A DNA stretch of 64,000 nt from Purpureocillium takamizusanense (Eukaryota; Ascomycota; Sordariomycetes; Hypocreales; Ophiocordycipitaceae). How positions within the stretch are numbered: position 1 is the first letter of the stretch; the number at the start of each line of letters is the position of its first letter. Where the stretch lies: contig NC_063073.1 in assembly GCF_022605165.1 (NCBI RefSeq), forward strand, positions 2,170,001-2,234,000, written 5' to 3'. The notes beneath the pieces were generated by a model that made no database searches, was not told the origin of the DNA, and saw nothing but the letters and a program-made list of their open reading frames with translations. Shown here piece after piece: positions 12,673 to 23,655 of the stretch. The position numbers were made by a program, and so were the translations under genes.

Positions 12673-12674
12673 CG
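12641..12674. repeat. TG dinucleotide microsatellite
   Basis: About 16 TG units with one CG interruption. Confidence 0.9.
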
Positions 12675-12722
12675 ACCTTTGCTGCCGAACCTTGTCACGG
12701 GTGCCGGTTGATTCGACAATGG

Positions 12723-12748
12723 ACGCAACGCAACGCAACGCAACGCAA
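12723..12748. repeat. CGCAA pentanucleotide repeat
   Basis: Five tandem CGCAA units. This is a second, unrelated pentamer array within 1.1 kb of the GGACA array. Confidence 0.88.
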
Positions 12749-13049
12749 GGGCTCCGACGAGGTGCGATGGGACCGTGGTGTGTGACGAGATGCGTGCGCA
12801 TGTGCAGATGCGGTGTGGTGTGGTCTGGTGTGCTGCGGTGCGGTGTGCCCGCGGCCCAGAACAGGAACCTGCCCCCCTGGCCTGGCCTGGCCTGGCTGGG
12901 GAGACGGACAAGACGGGGGGAGGAGGTTGGGAGGACGGGAGCAAGCGGGAGGACGAGGTCAGATGCCCCCCCCCCAATACCCAAGCCTGCCTGGGCACCA
13001 GTAGAGAGAGTCACAGTCCGCCCACGAGATGATCAGCAGTAACGAAGAT

Positions 13050-13071
13050 ATGCTGCTGCTGCTGCTGCTGC
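13050..13071. repeat. CTG trinucleotide repeat
   Basis: Seven perfect CTG units in non-coding DNA. Confidence 0.9.
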
Positions 13072-15353
13072 GGTCGGGCGACAGGCAACAAAAGACGTGG
13101 GAAAATCTGCCCGTTTGTAAGAGAAGGGCTCGCAACGACAATAGGTAGAAAAAAAGTTGTCGTGTCCAAGTCTGCTTTCCAACGGCGGACATCCATCCAG
13201 CTCTCAAAAGATCGCAGCGCATTCTGGAAAGGGTTCGGACACTTTTCCCGCTCCTCTCCCCAGAAAAAACCCTGGCGCCTCTGGCCTAGCAGCAGCGGCA
13301 GCGGCGTTGCTCGTCGCCGCGTGCGTGCGTGCGCGCGTATCATCAGGCGGGGGAGCAGGATGCGAACGCCTCTCTCGCTCTCTCTCTCGCCACCGACGAC
13401 GCGTAAATGGACAAGCGCGTAACTGACGCGTCTCGACGCGTTGGAAGCGAGCGGGGAACAGACACGAAAGAGAGAGAAAAAAAGGACGAAAAAAGCAAGA
13501 CGCTTGTGGGGTTCCACCCATCCACCCCATCCATCCATCGACGTGCCTGAACCACCCAACTCAACTCAACCAACCAAACCGACCCCTGTACACAGACAGA
13601 CAGACATGCAAGCCTGCATGCTCCTCGTCGCGCGCGGCATCGAGTCCTCCTCCCACCATAGGCGCCTGGCCTCGCTCCCCAGAAACCTGGCGTGCGTGCG
13701 TGTGTGTGTGTGCGCGCGCGCGAGCGTGTCTGGCGAGAAACCTGCTGTGTGGGTGGTCCTGTCCCCGACAATGGTCTTTGCGTTGGGTGGAAAGGCACGA
13801 AGAAGAGGCACACAATGAATCCATCATATGCAGACGCGGAGCCGTCCCGGACATCCAGTCCTTTGGATGGGTGATAGAACGTACATACCAAGTTACCAAG
13901 TATGTAGTTGCGGTAGTACAGTAGGTACAGTACCCCCTCGATAGTCGAGGCGGGCTGGAGGCATCGACGGATCCAACCGTCCCCGGCCGAGCCGAGCCGT
14001 CGCAGCAAGCAACAGGACCCGTCGAGCGTTGTCGCGCCGCGTCTCGCTGCCCAGAGCCGGACGACCAATCACCCAGGGGCCGGGAGAGGCATACTAGAGT
14101 ATAGATGGTAACCGGCTGGTCCGACGCGAAGCAGCCGCGGGCGGCGCCCCTCGTCCATTCTTATGGCGTTTAGACTTTGTCGTCCGGGGGGGCGCGCAGC
14201 GACAGGTCACCGGGGCATACTGTAAGTCGACTGCCGCCGCCGCCGACGACGTGTAACTCCCTCCTCCTCCTCGTCATAAACGCGACCTGCTTTGTCATGA
14301 ACGCGACGGGGGGGGCTTTTGGGGCTGAGAAACACGGGGAATGTCAGCCAGGCCCCCCTTGCTTCGCTGGTCTCGCATGGATGACAATAGCTCCCACGAG
14401 GCTGACTACAAGCCGTTCCAAGTCGATGATGACGTTTGGTCCCATCTCGACTACTAACGGACTGCTACAATGCCGATGCCGATGCCCATGTTTCACCCTT
14501 TCTTTGGCAAGACCTACCCTCCCTCCCTCAGGAAAGCACAATCAATGTACGTATAATTTACATCACCCATCACATCACCCCTCCAACCCCTCCCCATCTG
14601 CCCAACGCTCCGTCGTGGGGTGTCAGGCCCGCAACACACCTCATACCCGTCGGAGCGGGAAGGGCAACCCCATCTCGTGCCGCAAAACCGGCATGTGTGT
14701 GGGTTCGTCATTCGTACCAACGTCGAGATGGGCAACAACCACCCGTTGATTTTATTCCCACCGCAGCCCGTACGGAATCGTTTCCCTTGCGTGAAGCCAG
14801 GGTTGGAACCTATTGTGGGTGGTCATGCACGCACCCACGGCAGGCAGGCAGGTTGGCGGACAATCAAGTCTCATCACTCCATAGCGGCCCGGCAGATAAT
14901 GGGGATCCTTCCTCTTCTCTCAGAGTCCGTCCGACTCTAACATGCCTCACAGTATAATATACCTATGTACAGTATACTTCGTGCTGGTAACTAACCGTGG
15001 GCCGGGGGAAAGGGGGGAAGCAACATTGGGTTTCAATGAGGCGTCGACAATAGCGGCCATGTTTCCCCTTCCGCATCATCCCCTCGTTTGGTTTGACCCT
15101 TTGTTGAGCAACGACCGTCGACAGGCAGCTCTCGAGCTTTATCACTGACGACGCAACCCTTGTTGGGGAAGGACCGTGCGGGAAGCAGCAGCAGCAGCAG
15201 CCGCACCACCACCCTTATTATGACCCCCCGCGCTGTAAGCCAAAAAAGTAGGGGATGGGCTGCATCTGCATATACACGCTGCACTCCGCGCTTATTATAG
15301 TGTTAGCAGCACAAATAACTGCTGCTGCTGGGATATCCGGGCGATCCCCGGGC

Positions 15354-15354
<1 letters not shown>

Positions 15355-15388
<34 letters not shown>
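15355..15388. repeat. GT dinucleotide microsatellite
   Basis: About 16 uninterrupted GT units. Confidence 0.92.
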
Positions 15389-16813
15389 TGCGGAGTACTT
15401 AGTACTAGATGTATGTGCAATATGCGTGTAGCGCCGACCCAAAGGACGAAACGAGAAACGGTTCCCGGACCGGGAGGAGCCGAGCCTGCGCGGCGCGTAA
15501 CTTGATACATACATCTACCGACGAAGTCGGTACAGTTACTATGTATGCTCTTTTGTTGTTGTTGTGGTGCGTAGGTAGCACTTGCAGGGCCCGGCCCCAG
15601 CAGATCAGAGGAACAAATGTGCAAGCAAGCAACTGTCTGTCTGTCGCTCGTCTCGTCCCTGCATCGAGGGACTGGCTTAGTATGTACCTTATGCAACCCC
15701 CTCACCTACTCACATCAACCCGCCCGTATATGTCCTGTCGCTTGCGTACTTCAATACGCATCACCTACTTAGCCCGTATGCCCTGCATACATACTTCATG
15801 CGTATACTATCTACCCCCAAGGCACGCACCTCGTTCGTTCGTTACATCGCAGACGAGAAGTACATAGGTACACTGCACATGCTTCATGCGTAGGTGCTAC
15901 CTTACATACCGTGGTGGTCCCCTCCCAGCCGCGCGCGCGCAAAGGCTACCTACTACCTATCACCATACGGTCTCTCACGCCATCTTGCGACGTGAGCACC
16001 CGAGAGACACAGAGAGAGAGAGAGAGCTTGTCAGCCTCCCTCCCCAGGGAACGACAAGCGCATGTTTAGTAACCTACCTACCACAGCACATTCGACCGAT
16101 TCATCATCACGCCTGCAGAACTGCCTGAGCCCCTCCCTCCCCCTCTCTGCTTTCCGAGCTAGAGCTTCCGAATGGGAAGCGAAGGGTATAACCGCAACTG
16201 CACCTTGGTATCCGTACCACTTCCAAGACCAACAAACGCTCAAGCGGTATGAGTAATACTAGGTACGTAGTGCATCTATACGTAGATTGTAGTTTGTAGA
16301 TTCTATAAAGGACCAGGGTCCGGTCCATCATCGCGCCTCCCTCCCGATCCAACGCCTCGTCTTCACCACCAGGGCCAACCGCCCCAGGGAGGCGATACTG
16401 ACCATCCCGCTTCCCCTGCTCCGGAACAGTAGTACCTCTGGCAATCACCGCCGTCTTTGCATTCGGAGCAGAGCCATGTTCGAGTCCATATTCGTCTTGA
16501 TGTTCGTGAGCATAAATATCTATCCGTTCCCAATCCAAGAGCAATGCTGGCTTTTATCCAACAAAACCCGGCGGCTATAGCCGGGTCAATGAGAAGTGAA
16601 AAGTCGTCGGCAAAAAAAGGTCCTGACGGGGTATACAACGCCACACAGTCATCAGCGGCGGAATCCACGACCAGGTCGTCCAAACTCCCGCAAACCCCCC
16701 CCTTACAAAGTTTGAAGCGCCCGTTTGGGCAATCCAACACGCTTCCTCTTCGCACACGACACTCCGACATGACGAAAAACGCAGTCCACGACCACTCAGC
16801 GGAAGTAGCACAC

Positions 16814-19800
16814 TTAGAGGAACCCCGGCAGCCGCCGCTCGTCCCAATTCTGGTCTTGGGCGCCGCCACCTCCACCGCCATTACCATTTTGGGCCCCGCC
16901 GCCTGCGTTCAGGTGAGGAGAGTGAGAGTACGTCGACAGCGATTCGTGGCCGCTAAAGGGGCTCCCATTGACGCTGGACGGGTCCATAATGGCATCAAAG
17001 CCCATCTGCCCGCCCATCTGCGGCGTCCCGACGTTCTGCAGGCCCAAGGCGTTCAGCTGCGGGAAAGGCTCGAGCTCGTTGTCGTTGATCGACATGTACT
17101 GGGCATTCTGCTGCGGGAAGGCCTCGGACACAGCCCCATGCGGCAACCCCTGCATCCGCTGGTTTGCCTCGAAGCCTCGGTTCATATGACCAACGCCCAG
17201 CCCAGGCTGCTGCAAGCTCTGTCCAATGTTGCCGTACTGAGCCGAGTAATACGCTGCATGTTGCGCTGGGTACTGGCCCGGCGGCATCACCGGATACATA
17301 AACGGCTGTCCCTGGTTTCCAAAACCCATGTGGCCATGACCTGTGGCGAACTGCTGCTGTTGTTGTTGCTGAGCCGTCCCGGGATATTCGATCCCGGGAG
17401 AGGTCTGAGCTGATGGCGCTGGAATCATGGGTCGGGGTGGGGGGTCCTGGACCGGGCTAATGATCGTATCGGCCGCCAGCTCCTTCGCCTTGGCGGCCAC
17501 CAGACGGAGCACCGGTAGAGAGATTTGCTCCATGTGCTTGGCAAGGTGGACCGTGAGCTTCTTCCACGTCGGGAACACCTTGCCGCAGAATCGGCACGGT
17601 TCCTCCTGCGGGCGCGTCGTCGTCTCGATGTGGCACAGTTCCACCTTCTGCCACGTCGGTTCCATTCCGCCCGCCCTCTTCATGGCCGCCTTCGTCTTGA
17701 CCTTGGGCTCCAGGAACTTGTGCTCGCGGACAAGGTGCTGTAGAAAATTGTCTCGCCGGTAGCAGGTGTGGCGGCAGTCGTCAACATCGCACGTCCACCA
17801 CTCCAGGTGACGATGACCCTCGTTCTCGTGGCGCACCCAGTCGGCCTTGCGCTTGAATATCTTAGGGTCACGGCACTTATCCCAGGTGCACGTAAACGGC
17901 TGTACGTCCTCATGCACGTGCTTAGTCCAATCCGACGGCTTCTGGAACTTCTTGCGCTGGTAGCAGAGTTGGCATTCAAACTCGGCGGGCAGGTACAGAG
18001 TGGGAGGCATGGGGATGTCCTGCGGGAAGCTCTCCTGAGTGATGGCGCCCTCTGTGGGCGTACCATCCTCCGGGTCGTCCAGGCGAGTCGACAAAGGGTC
18101 GAGCCCTCTCGGGTCTCCTCGTGAGTCCAGGATATTGGCAGAGCCTCCCATCGCCATGCAGAGAGACCCACACGCACAATTCGCACCGAGGCCCAGGTGC
18201 TTCACCTTGGCATTTAACAGGTGCTTATACCTGATGATCTGCTGGTGCGCGATGCGGTCGACGAGGTACCCATGCGTGGTCCCCAGGCCGGGGTTCAGTG
18301 TCATGACGTGCTCTCGGAATCCGGCGAAGTTGGGCGCGATATCGTCTATGATGTTTGGGTTTGCTTTCATGTCGCTGTCTTCATAGAAGTCGTCATCATC
18401 GTCATCATCGTCGTCATCTGGGTTGGCATGGCTCGCCCTACCCAAGGCAGCAACTGGTGGCCCCCCAGACTTCTTCCATAATTCGATTACACTCAAATTC
18501 TCCGTAGGGGTCGGCTTTGGCGCTTCCGATTTGCTTCGAGGCCGTTTGCTGAGGGTATTCCGCACGCTGAGGCTACTGGTGAGGCTGTTCTTGGGCGAGG
18601 CCACGGGCGTGGCACCACTGATGGAGCCACTTCGCGAATGAGTGGTTCCGATTGAGGCAAAGTTGTGCGCCATGTGGACGAGCGCAGTATTGATGCTAGG
18701 TGTAGGCGGTTTCTTGCCCCAGCTGGAGGTCCTCAACGGGGGGGACAAATGGGGGGTGCTGTCGCGCTTCCCTTGAACCTGCGGCTCAGCTTCGTGCTGG
18801 GGGGGCGGATCCTCGTCCTTCGCGCCACGCGAGCGACTGCGGGAGCGCTTACGCAAGGAACTGGCACTGGGTCTCCTGATGAGGCCCCGCAGATCCTTGA
18901 GCAGACTCCCAGACCGGTTGATCTTGTCGCCACCGCTGCCCCGACTCAGCGACAACTTCTTTAAGAAGCTTCCGCTTGTAACGCCTTCGACATCGAGATC
19001 AAAAACGCTGGGATGGCTTCTGCGGCGCGTCCCCCAGGTTGCTGATCGAGAGATGATGGAATCGTTGTCCCGACAGAGCCTTTCGAACCTCTCGATAGCC
19101 GCCTGAGACGACTGTGGCTGGTGTCGCCCCGGAGAGCCCCTGGTGATCTGGTGAAGAGTAGGCGCATCCGCCCAATTGCGATTCGCGGCGATGATATCGC
19201 GGTCGATGTCATTCAACTGGCCGCCTCCGCTCTCGTTGTAGTACGTCTGGCCGGGAACAAAGCGGTTCTCCGTTGTGTCGCCGAAAGGAATCCCATCATT
19301 GACATCATAGCGCGCCTCATCGATTGCTTGAATTTCCTCTGCAGACTTCTCTCCCGGCGCAGAAACATCGTCGAGATTATCCGAGAGCCACTTGCCCACC
19401 TCTTGGTTGCGTTCACTTGTTCTCCTTCCTTTCATGATTTCGTCGATACTAGGCACCTCCTCAGTGGGACGATTCGTAGGGTCTAGGCCACCTCTTCGTA
19501 GACTCGGATCGCTATGCCACCGATCCAGAGAGTCGCGGTGCGCGGGTGTGTAGGGCGCATCGTGGGCGGATGAGATGAGATCGCCGGCAGAATGAATGCC
19601 GCCTCGTGCGGTGTTGGGACTATCCTCAAAGGAGCGCTCCACAGTGTGGACCGGGACATTGTCATCCTTGTCCCAAATAGAAACCGTCACTCTCGGACTT
19701 TGGGGGTTCATTATGACAGGGACAGGTGCCAGGCCGTCCTCGCTCGTCCTGTTGCTACCACTATGGCTCGGGGTGAAGTCGGCTGATGCAATGACGACCG

Positions 19801-20353
19801 GGGCCGGCTTGAATGGGTTCTGGAGTTGCTGTGGAGAGATGGAGTCGGGGAGACGTTGGGCGATTGAGTGTGCGACGGCAATGTCTCTGCGCTCGCCTGG
19901 CGGCGACGTGGCGGGAACGGAGGCCGTACGTGTTGGGGTCAAGGGATACAGGCTGCTGCCGTGGTCAACTTCATGTTGCGCTTGGCCAAGTGCAGTCTCG
20001 TCGGCGAGAAATGGGGGATTGTTCCAGCCGGTCGGATCGTCAAGGAACGAGGGCGTTGTGCCGGCCTCGACGTTGTTGAAGTCGGCGCCGAAGAAGGGGT
20101 CCTCGTCGAGATCGCTGAAGTCGCTCGACTGGTAATGACCCGGTGTGGTGATGGACCCGGCGGGAGTTTCAAACTGGTTGGTCGTGGGCGAGGCTGAATC
20201 GATGTTGTGAAGCGGAAGGGAGGCGTGTCCGACGGAGTGAGGGTGATGATGGGCAGTGGTCGGCGGGGAGAGATTGCGGGGTTCTAGAGCCTCAAGTTGG
20301 TCGAGGTCCTGGCTGCTCAGAGATCCGGGCGCGGGGGCGAAGGCGGAAGCCAT
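16814..20353 (-). CDS. Large C2H2 zinc-finger protein, probable transcription regulator
   Basis: Single exon, 1179 residues from the ATG at 20353. The frame extends five codons further only through a GTG, so this is the first true ATG. Residues 1-640 are polar and Ser/Pro-rich, with a basic Ser/Arg patch near 510-520. An all-Asp run lies near residues 645-656. Residues about 790-945 carry the zinc fingers: one starting CQLCYQRKKFQKPSDW and ending in H-x-H, one with CTWDKC and closing histidines, one with CDVDDC and a QHLVREH end, and after a spacer a fourth with CRFCGKVFPTWKKLTVHLAK. The C-terminus is Gln/Gly/Pro/Met-rich with a seven-Gln run, like an activation region. Such C2H2 proteins are conserved across Pezizomycotina in my experience and mostly unnamed. 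Nuclear DNA binding is family inference. Its 5' side faces a 4.7 kb gene-free region, as is common for developmental regulators. Confidence 0.92.
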   Translation of the reverse strand: MASAFAPAPGSLSSQDLDQLEALEPRNLSPPTTAHHHPHSVGHASLPLHNIDSASPTTNQFETPAGSITTPGHYQSSDFSDLDEDPFFGADFNNVEAGTTPSFLDDPTGWNNPPFLADETALGQAQHEVDHGSSLYPLTPTRTASVPATSPPGERRDIAVAHSIAQRLPDSISPQQLQNPFKPAPVVIASADFTPSHSGSNRTSEDGLAPVPVIMNPQSPRVTVSIWDKDDNVPVHTVERSFEDSPNTARGGIHSAGDLISSAHDAPYTPAHRDSLDRWHSDPSLRRGGLDPTNRPTEEVPSIDEIMKGRRTSERNQEVGKWLSDNLDDVSAPGEKSAEEIQAIDEARYDVNDGIPFGDTTENRFVPGQTYYNESGGGQLNDIDRDIIAANRNWADAPTLHQITRGSPGRHQPQSSQAAIERFERLCRDNDSIISRSATWGTRRRSHPSVFDLDVEGVTSGSFLKKLSLSRGSGGDKINRSGSLLKDLRGLIRRPSASSLRKRSRSRSRGAKDEDPPPQHEAEPQVQGKRDSTPHLSPPLRTSSWGKKPPTPSINTALVHMAHNFASIGTTHSRSGSISGATPVASPKNSLTSSLSVRNTLSKRPRSKSEAPKPTPTENLSVIELWKKSGGPPVAALGRASHANPDDDDDDDDDDFYEDSDMKANPNIIDDIAPNFAGFREHVMTLNPGLGTTHGYLVDRIAHQQIIRYKHLLNAKVKHLGLGANCACGSLCMAMGGSANILDSRGDPRGLDPLSTRLDDPEDGTPTEGAITQESFPQDIPMPPTLYLPAEFECQLCYQRKKFQKPSDWTKHVHEDVQPFTCTWDKCRDPKIFKRKADWVRHENEGHRHLEWWTCDVDDCRHTCYRRDNFLQHLVREHKFLEPKVKTKAAMKRAGGMEPTWQKVELCHIETTTRPQEEPCRFCGKVFPTWKKLTVHLAKHMEQISLPVLRLVAAKAKELAADTIISPVQDPPPRPMIPAPSAQTSPGIEYPGTAQQQQQQQFATGHGHMGFGNQGQPFMYPVMPPGQYPAQHAAYYSAQYGNIGQSLQQPGLGVGHMNRGFEANQRMQGLPHGAVSEAFPQQNAQYMSINDNELEPFPQLNALGLQNVGTPQMGGQMGFDAIMDPSSVNGSPFSGHESLSTYSHSPHLNAGGGAQNGNGGGGGGAQDQNWDERRLPGFL

Positions 20354-20572
20354 GATGGCGTCCGTCACGAGGAGGAGCCGATGCGGGTATATATCAAGAG
20401 GTAAGACGAGCGGATGAGGTCCGAAGCGTCAGTCAGACGGCGGGTGGATGCGCAGCGGAAACGACCAGAAGCGAGGTGAGGTCACAGCGGGCCGGGGAGC
20501 GAGCAGCGAGGGAGGCGAGTGAGTGAGTGCCTGGCAGTCCCTGCTCGCGGCAAGAGGATAGGTAAAATGGCA

Positions 20573-20594
20573 AGCAGCAGCAGCAGCAGCAGCA
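20573..20594. repeat. AGC trinucleotide repeat
   Basis: Seven AGC units in the upstream region of the C2H2 gene. Confidence 0.9.
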
Positions 20595-22015
20595 AGGAAA
20601 CGAATGCTGGGGATGAGGCAGCCTGGCAGATGCCGGAGCCTGGCTGGGTACCTGTGCCTCAAGGATGGGAAAGAGGGCACCGGTGGACGGCAAGGCTGCC
20701 TTGGGGGGGGGGAGCGTCGCGAGACAAGTGCGCCAACAGGTGGATGCGGATGGTGTCGTGGAGCAGGGAGAGAGAAAGGGCTGAGGTTGGCTGTGCGTGG
20801 AGAAAATGCACGTCGTCGGCGGCGGATCGAAGGCGCTTATTACTCGTGGCTAGCGAGCGGCGGCTGGCAGGGATTGCGATGGCGCTGGCACACTTTGATC
20901 GAGGGCAGCGCAGCTCGTCAATCGTCCACTGCGGATGTTGGACTCGGGCGCCGACGAGCTCTCGGTCGCTTTGCGTCCGTCGCGACGGGCTGGCTGCAAG
21001 CCGCTCCTCGCTGCTGTCGCAGTTGCTTCGATGTCAAACAGCTGGGATGGGCCACTGGCAGTGGCTTCGGCTGGCGGAGACGTGCGCACGGCACAACGAT
21101 CACTAAAAAGGATCGTTGGTTGTCGCCGACGAAGCCAATGTATGGGCCAGTCAGTTCTGGTACAGAGTATGGACTGACCGCGCTGCCTCCTGCCGACTGT
21201 CAAGGCGAGGCAAGGCGTAAAACGGAGGGACGGACTGGCGGGCCGTCGCAAAGTCAAGGGACACGGAGCCGCGTGGGAGCAGCTGGAGACGGAAGGACGC
21301 GGGGGGGGGAGGGGAGGGACACCAGTCTCGATTGCCACATCGACATGAGGCTGCGGGAGTCTAATAGTGGCTGGAGGCCCCCTCTCCCCACACAGACAGA
21401 CAGAAAGACAGAACAGACAGGGCAGACCAGACAGCAGACACACCACTGGTCTCTGGCTCCTAGGCTGAGGTTGGTTGAGCACTTGCAGTCGGAGGTGGTG
21501 TGAGCGCGTGTGGCAGGGCAGGGCAGGGCAGACGCCCAAAGAGGATGAAGCCCAGGCTCGGGTGGCTGCTGGGCCTCCAGCCACGGCCCCCCATTTGCCC
21601 AGGATGACAGGCCGGCCGGCCAGCTAAAGTACTGACTTCGATCGCGCGACACTGCTACCGGCCAAAGATGTTGGCAAAAGTACCTCTGGCGCGCCTGCAA
21701 CCCCACGGAGATACATCTTTATGTGTCTGGGCTCCTTACTTGACGGGAACTTGAGGCAGGTGCAGGCCGCATGACAAGTGGCGGGAGAGCGGCCTTGGCC
21801 CGGCCGGCTATTGGACGACCCCTAGGCGAGATGGACAGACGGCAGGCACGAGAAGAGGAATAACAGCATCAGCAGGAGCCAGCCCAGCTCAGTCGAGTCG
21901 ACGGCGGGCAGGAGCAGCTGAAGGGCTTTGCCAACATTGATGGCAGGCACGCGCCGTGGTACCTTGGGCAATGCGTACTTCGTATAAGGGAGCACACACT
22001 GGGTTGGACAGACCT

Positions 22016-22110
22016 ACTAGGTACCTAGGTTGCTAGGTAAGCACACCTACTTCGTCGTAGCAAAATACCTACCCGTGCTCCCCTTCTTCGTAATACCTTA
22101 CCTATGATTG
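22016..22110. repeat. Cluster of TACCTA / GGTACC motifs
   Basis: About 95 bp built largely from CTACTAGGTACCTAGG-like and TACCTACC-like words with a GGTACC at 22020. It resembles the larger cluster at 34.2-35.1 kb. Confidence 0.6.
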
Positions 22111-23387
22111 CCTCTTATCTGACCGTCCAAATATCAACGCGCCGGTAGTCTCGAAGCTCTAGTCGACCCTTACCATCATTTTTCTTCGAATCCCGGTTCC
22201 AGCCCTCTAGCAACAGAGGGCTACCATGTGTGGCCCTAGGCCGTTTCGCCAGATGCCCTTTCTACCTTCAGACATACAACAGGCGCCGACGTCGTGCTCC
22301 AGAGGTCAGTATCATGCTGCTCTACTCTCGGCGTGCCGCGCTGGTTGCGTTGCGTTGCATCGCGGCCCCACCCAGCTGAACCGCCGTCAAACAGGGCATC
22401 CTAGTGCAGCAGCGACATCGCCAGCCCGCGCCAGCCGACAGAGGAAGCACACAACCATGTACTCACATAGCTCACCTGCCCCACGGCGAGTCGCGGCGCT
22501 GCAGGTGCTACGTACTGCATGCTCGGGCTTTGATGAACAAAGACGTGCGGTAACCTAAACCAGGTGCCAGGCACAGATGTCTGCCCGGCTTCAACAAAGC
22601 CTGCCCGAGCCTCAGGCAACCGAATCCAACGAGGCGGTGGCTTGGCTTGGCTTGGTCGCGGTGAGCAGCAGGCCTCCATTCGGGGTGGCTTTGTTGTTCT
22701 CGCTGGAGGGGTGTACTAACGCCCTCGATTACCATGCTCGTGGGGCTGAACGAACCCGCCCACAAGTGTGCCTGGCTGCCAGACCAGAACGCCTCGGACG
22801 CCCGAGGCCAAACTACCCACTCGCACGTGCAGATCTCGAGTCCACCAATGCCCCTCTCTCGCCCAGCCTGGTTTGCCTGCCCGTCTCCGCTATCCAGGGC
22901 AGCAAGGCGTTCTCCAGGTCAGATTCGGCGCCACAGGCTTCACAGAGCCTTGCGGCACCCATGACGATGGGTTCGGGACTTGGGGCCAGGCAGCCCACAA
23001 GAAGCGTACACAGACAGACGCATGGGGAGGAGCCAAGGTCCGGAGTATCGCTGAGCAGAACAATTGCTCGTCCCTCATGTTGGCTCGACGTCAGTCATGC
23101 AGGCAGGTCCGGCAGCTCACACACACAGACGTACAAGCAAGCACCTTTTGACTCGGGCAAATATTAGCCGACCGTCTAGCTTGCCAGGAGCGGCATCCTC
23201 CGCTAGTATTTCGTACTCGTCTTGCTGTGATTTGTTTGGCCCCCTTCTGGGTGGTTCGATGACGAACAAAATCAATCGGCTCGTCATGGGCATTGGACAG
23301 CCTTGACCCAATCAAGGCCCTACCTTGGACGTGGTGGAGGATAGGTCAAGCAAGTGATGGAGTCGGCACGAGCCACTGGGTGTTTGA

Positions 23388-23655
23388 TGCTCACTGCGGC
23401 TGACACGACGTACCGATACGGACCGGCTGCCACCAGTTGAGAGGCGTCTCGATGAAGGGGAGCCCGACGATCTGCACCGTCTGTTGTCTTGGCACCCTCT
23501 GCTGGCACTTCATCGCAACGTCTGGAATGAGGAGACTCAATCGCCAAACTACGTCGCAAACCTCGTCTAGTGGCTCGACGTCGAGTCGCGACGCTACTTG
23601 GTGCATATGCCCGATCGGTTGCTGCAGCCTTATGGGCGGCGCGTTCCGGGACCGG
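23388..23655 (+). pseudogene. Possible gene relic interrupted by a TAG
   Basis: In the frame of position 23388 there are 60 open codons, a TAG at 23568, then 65 more open codons. The translation on both sides of the stop is unusually protein-like: before it, segments such as DDLHRLLSWHPLL and HRNVWNEETQSPNYV; after it, WLDVESRRYLVHMPDRLL. A plausible donor (gtgagg) follows at 23656. No ATG opens the frame and an in-frame TGA lies at 23385, so an upstream exon would be needed. I do not recognise the family. It could be a decayed exon or a chance frame. A sequencing error at the TAG is a third possibility. Confidence 0.3.

Larger units (their letters stand above)
10076..16813. other. 6.7 kb microsatellite-rich gene desert
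   Basis: This lies upstream of the 656-residue gene (read leftward) and downstream of the C2H2 gene, so it is promoter or 5' UTR for one and 3' flank for the other. It is crowded with simple repeats listed separately, G-rich and C-rich runs, and TACCTA-type motifs (about 15690-15960). Open frames of 100-240 codons occur on both strands, but all translate to repetitive peptides. I see no protein-like segment, tRNA or transposon. Confidence 0.5.

Noticed and set aside
16457..17413. 318-codon plus-strand frame
   Set aside because: Largely antisense to the C-terminal part of the C2H2 gene; no motifs.
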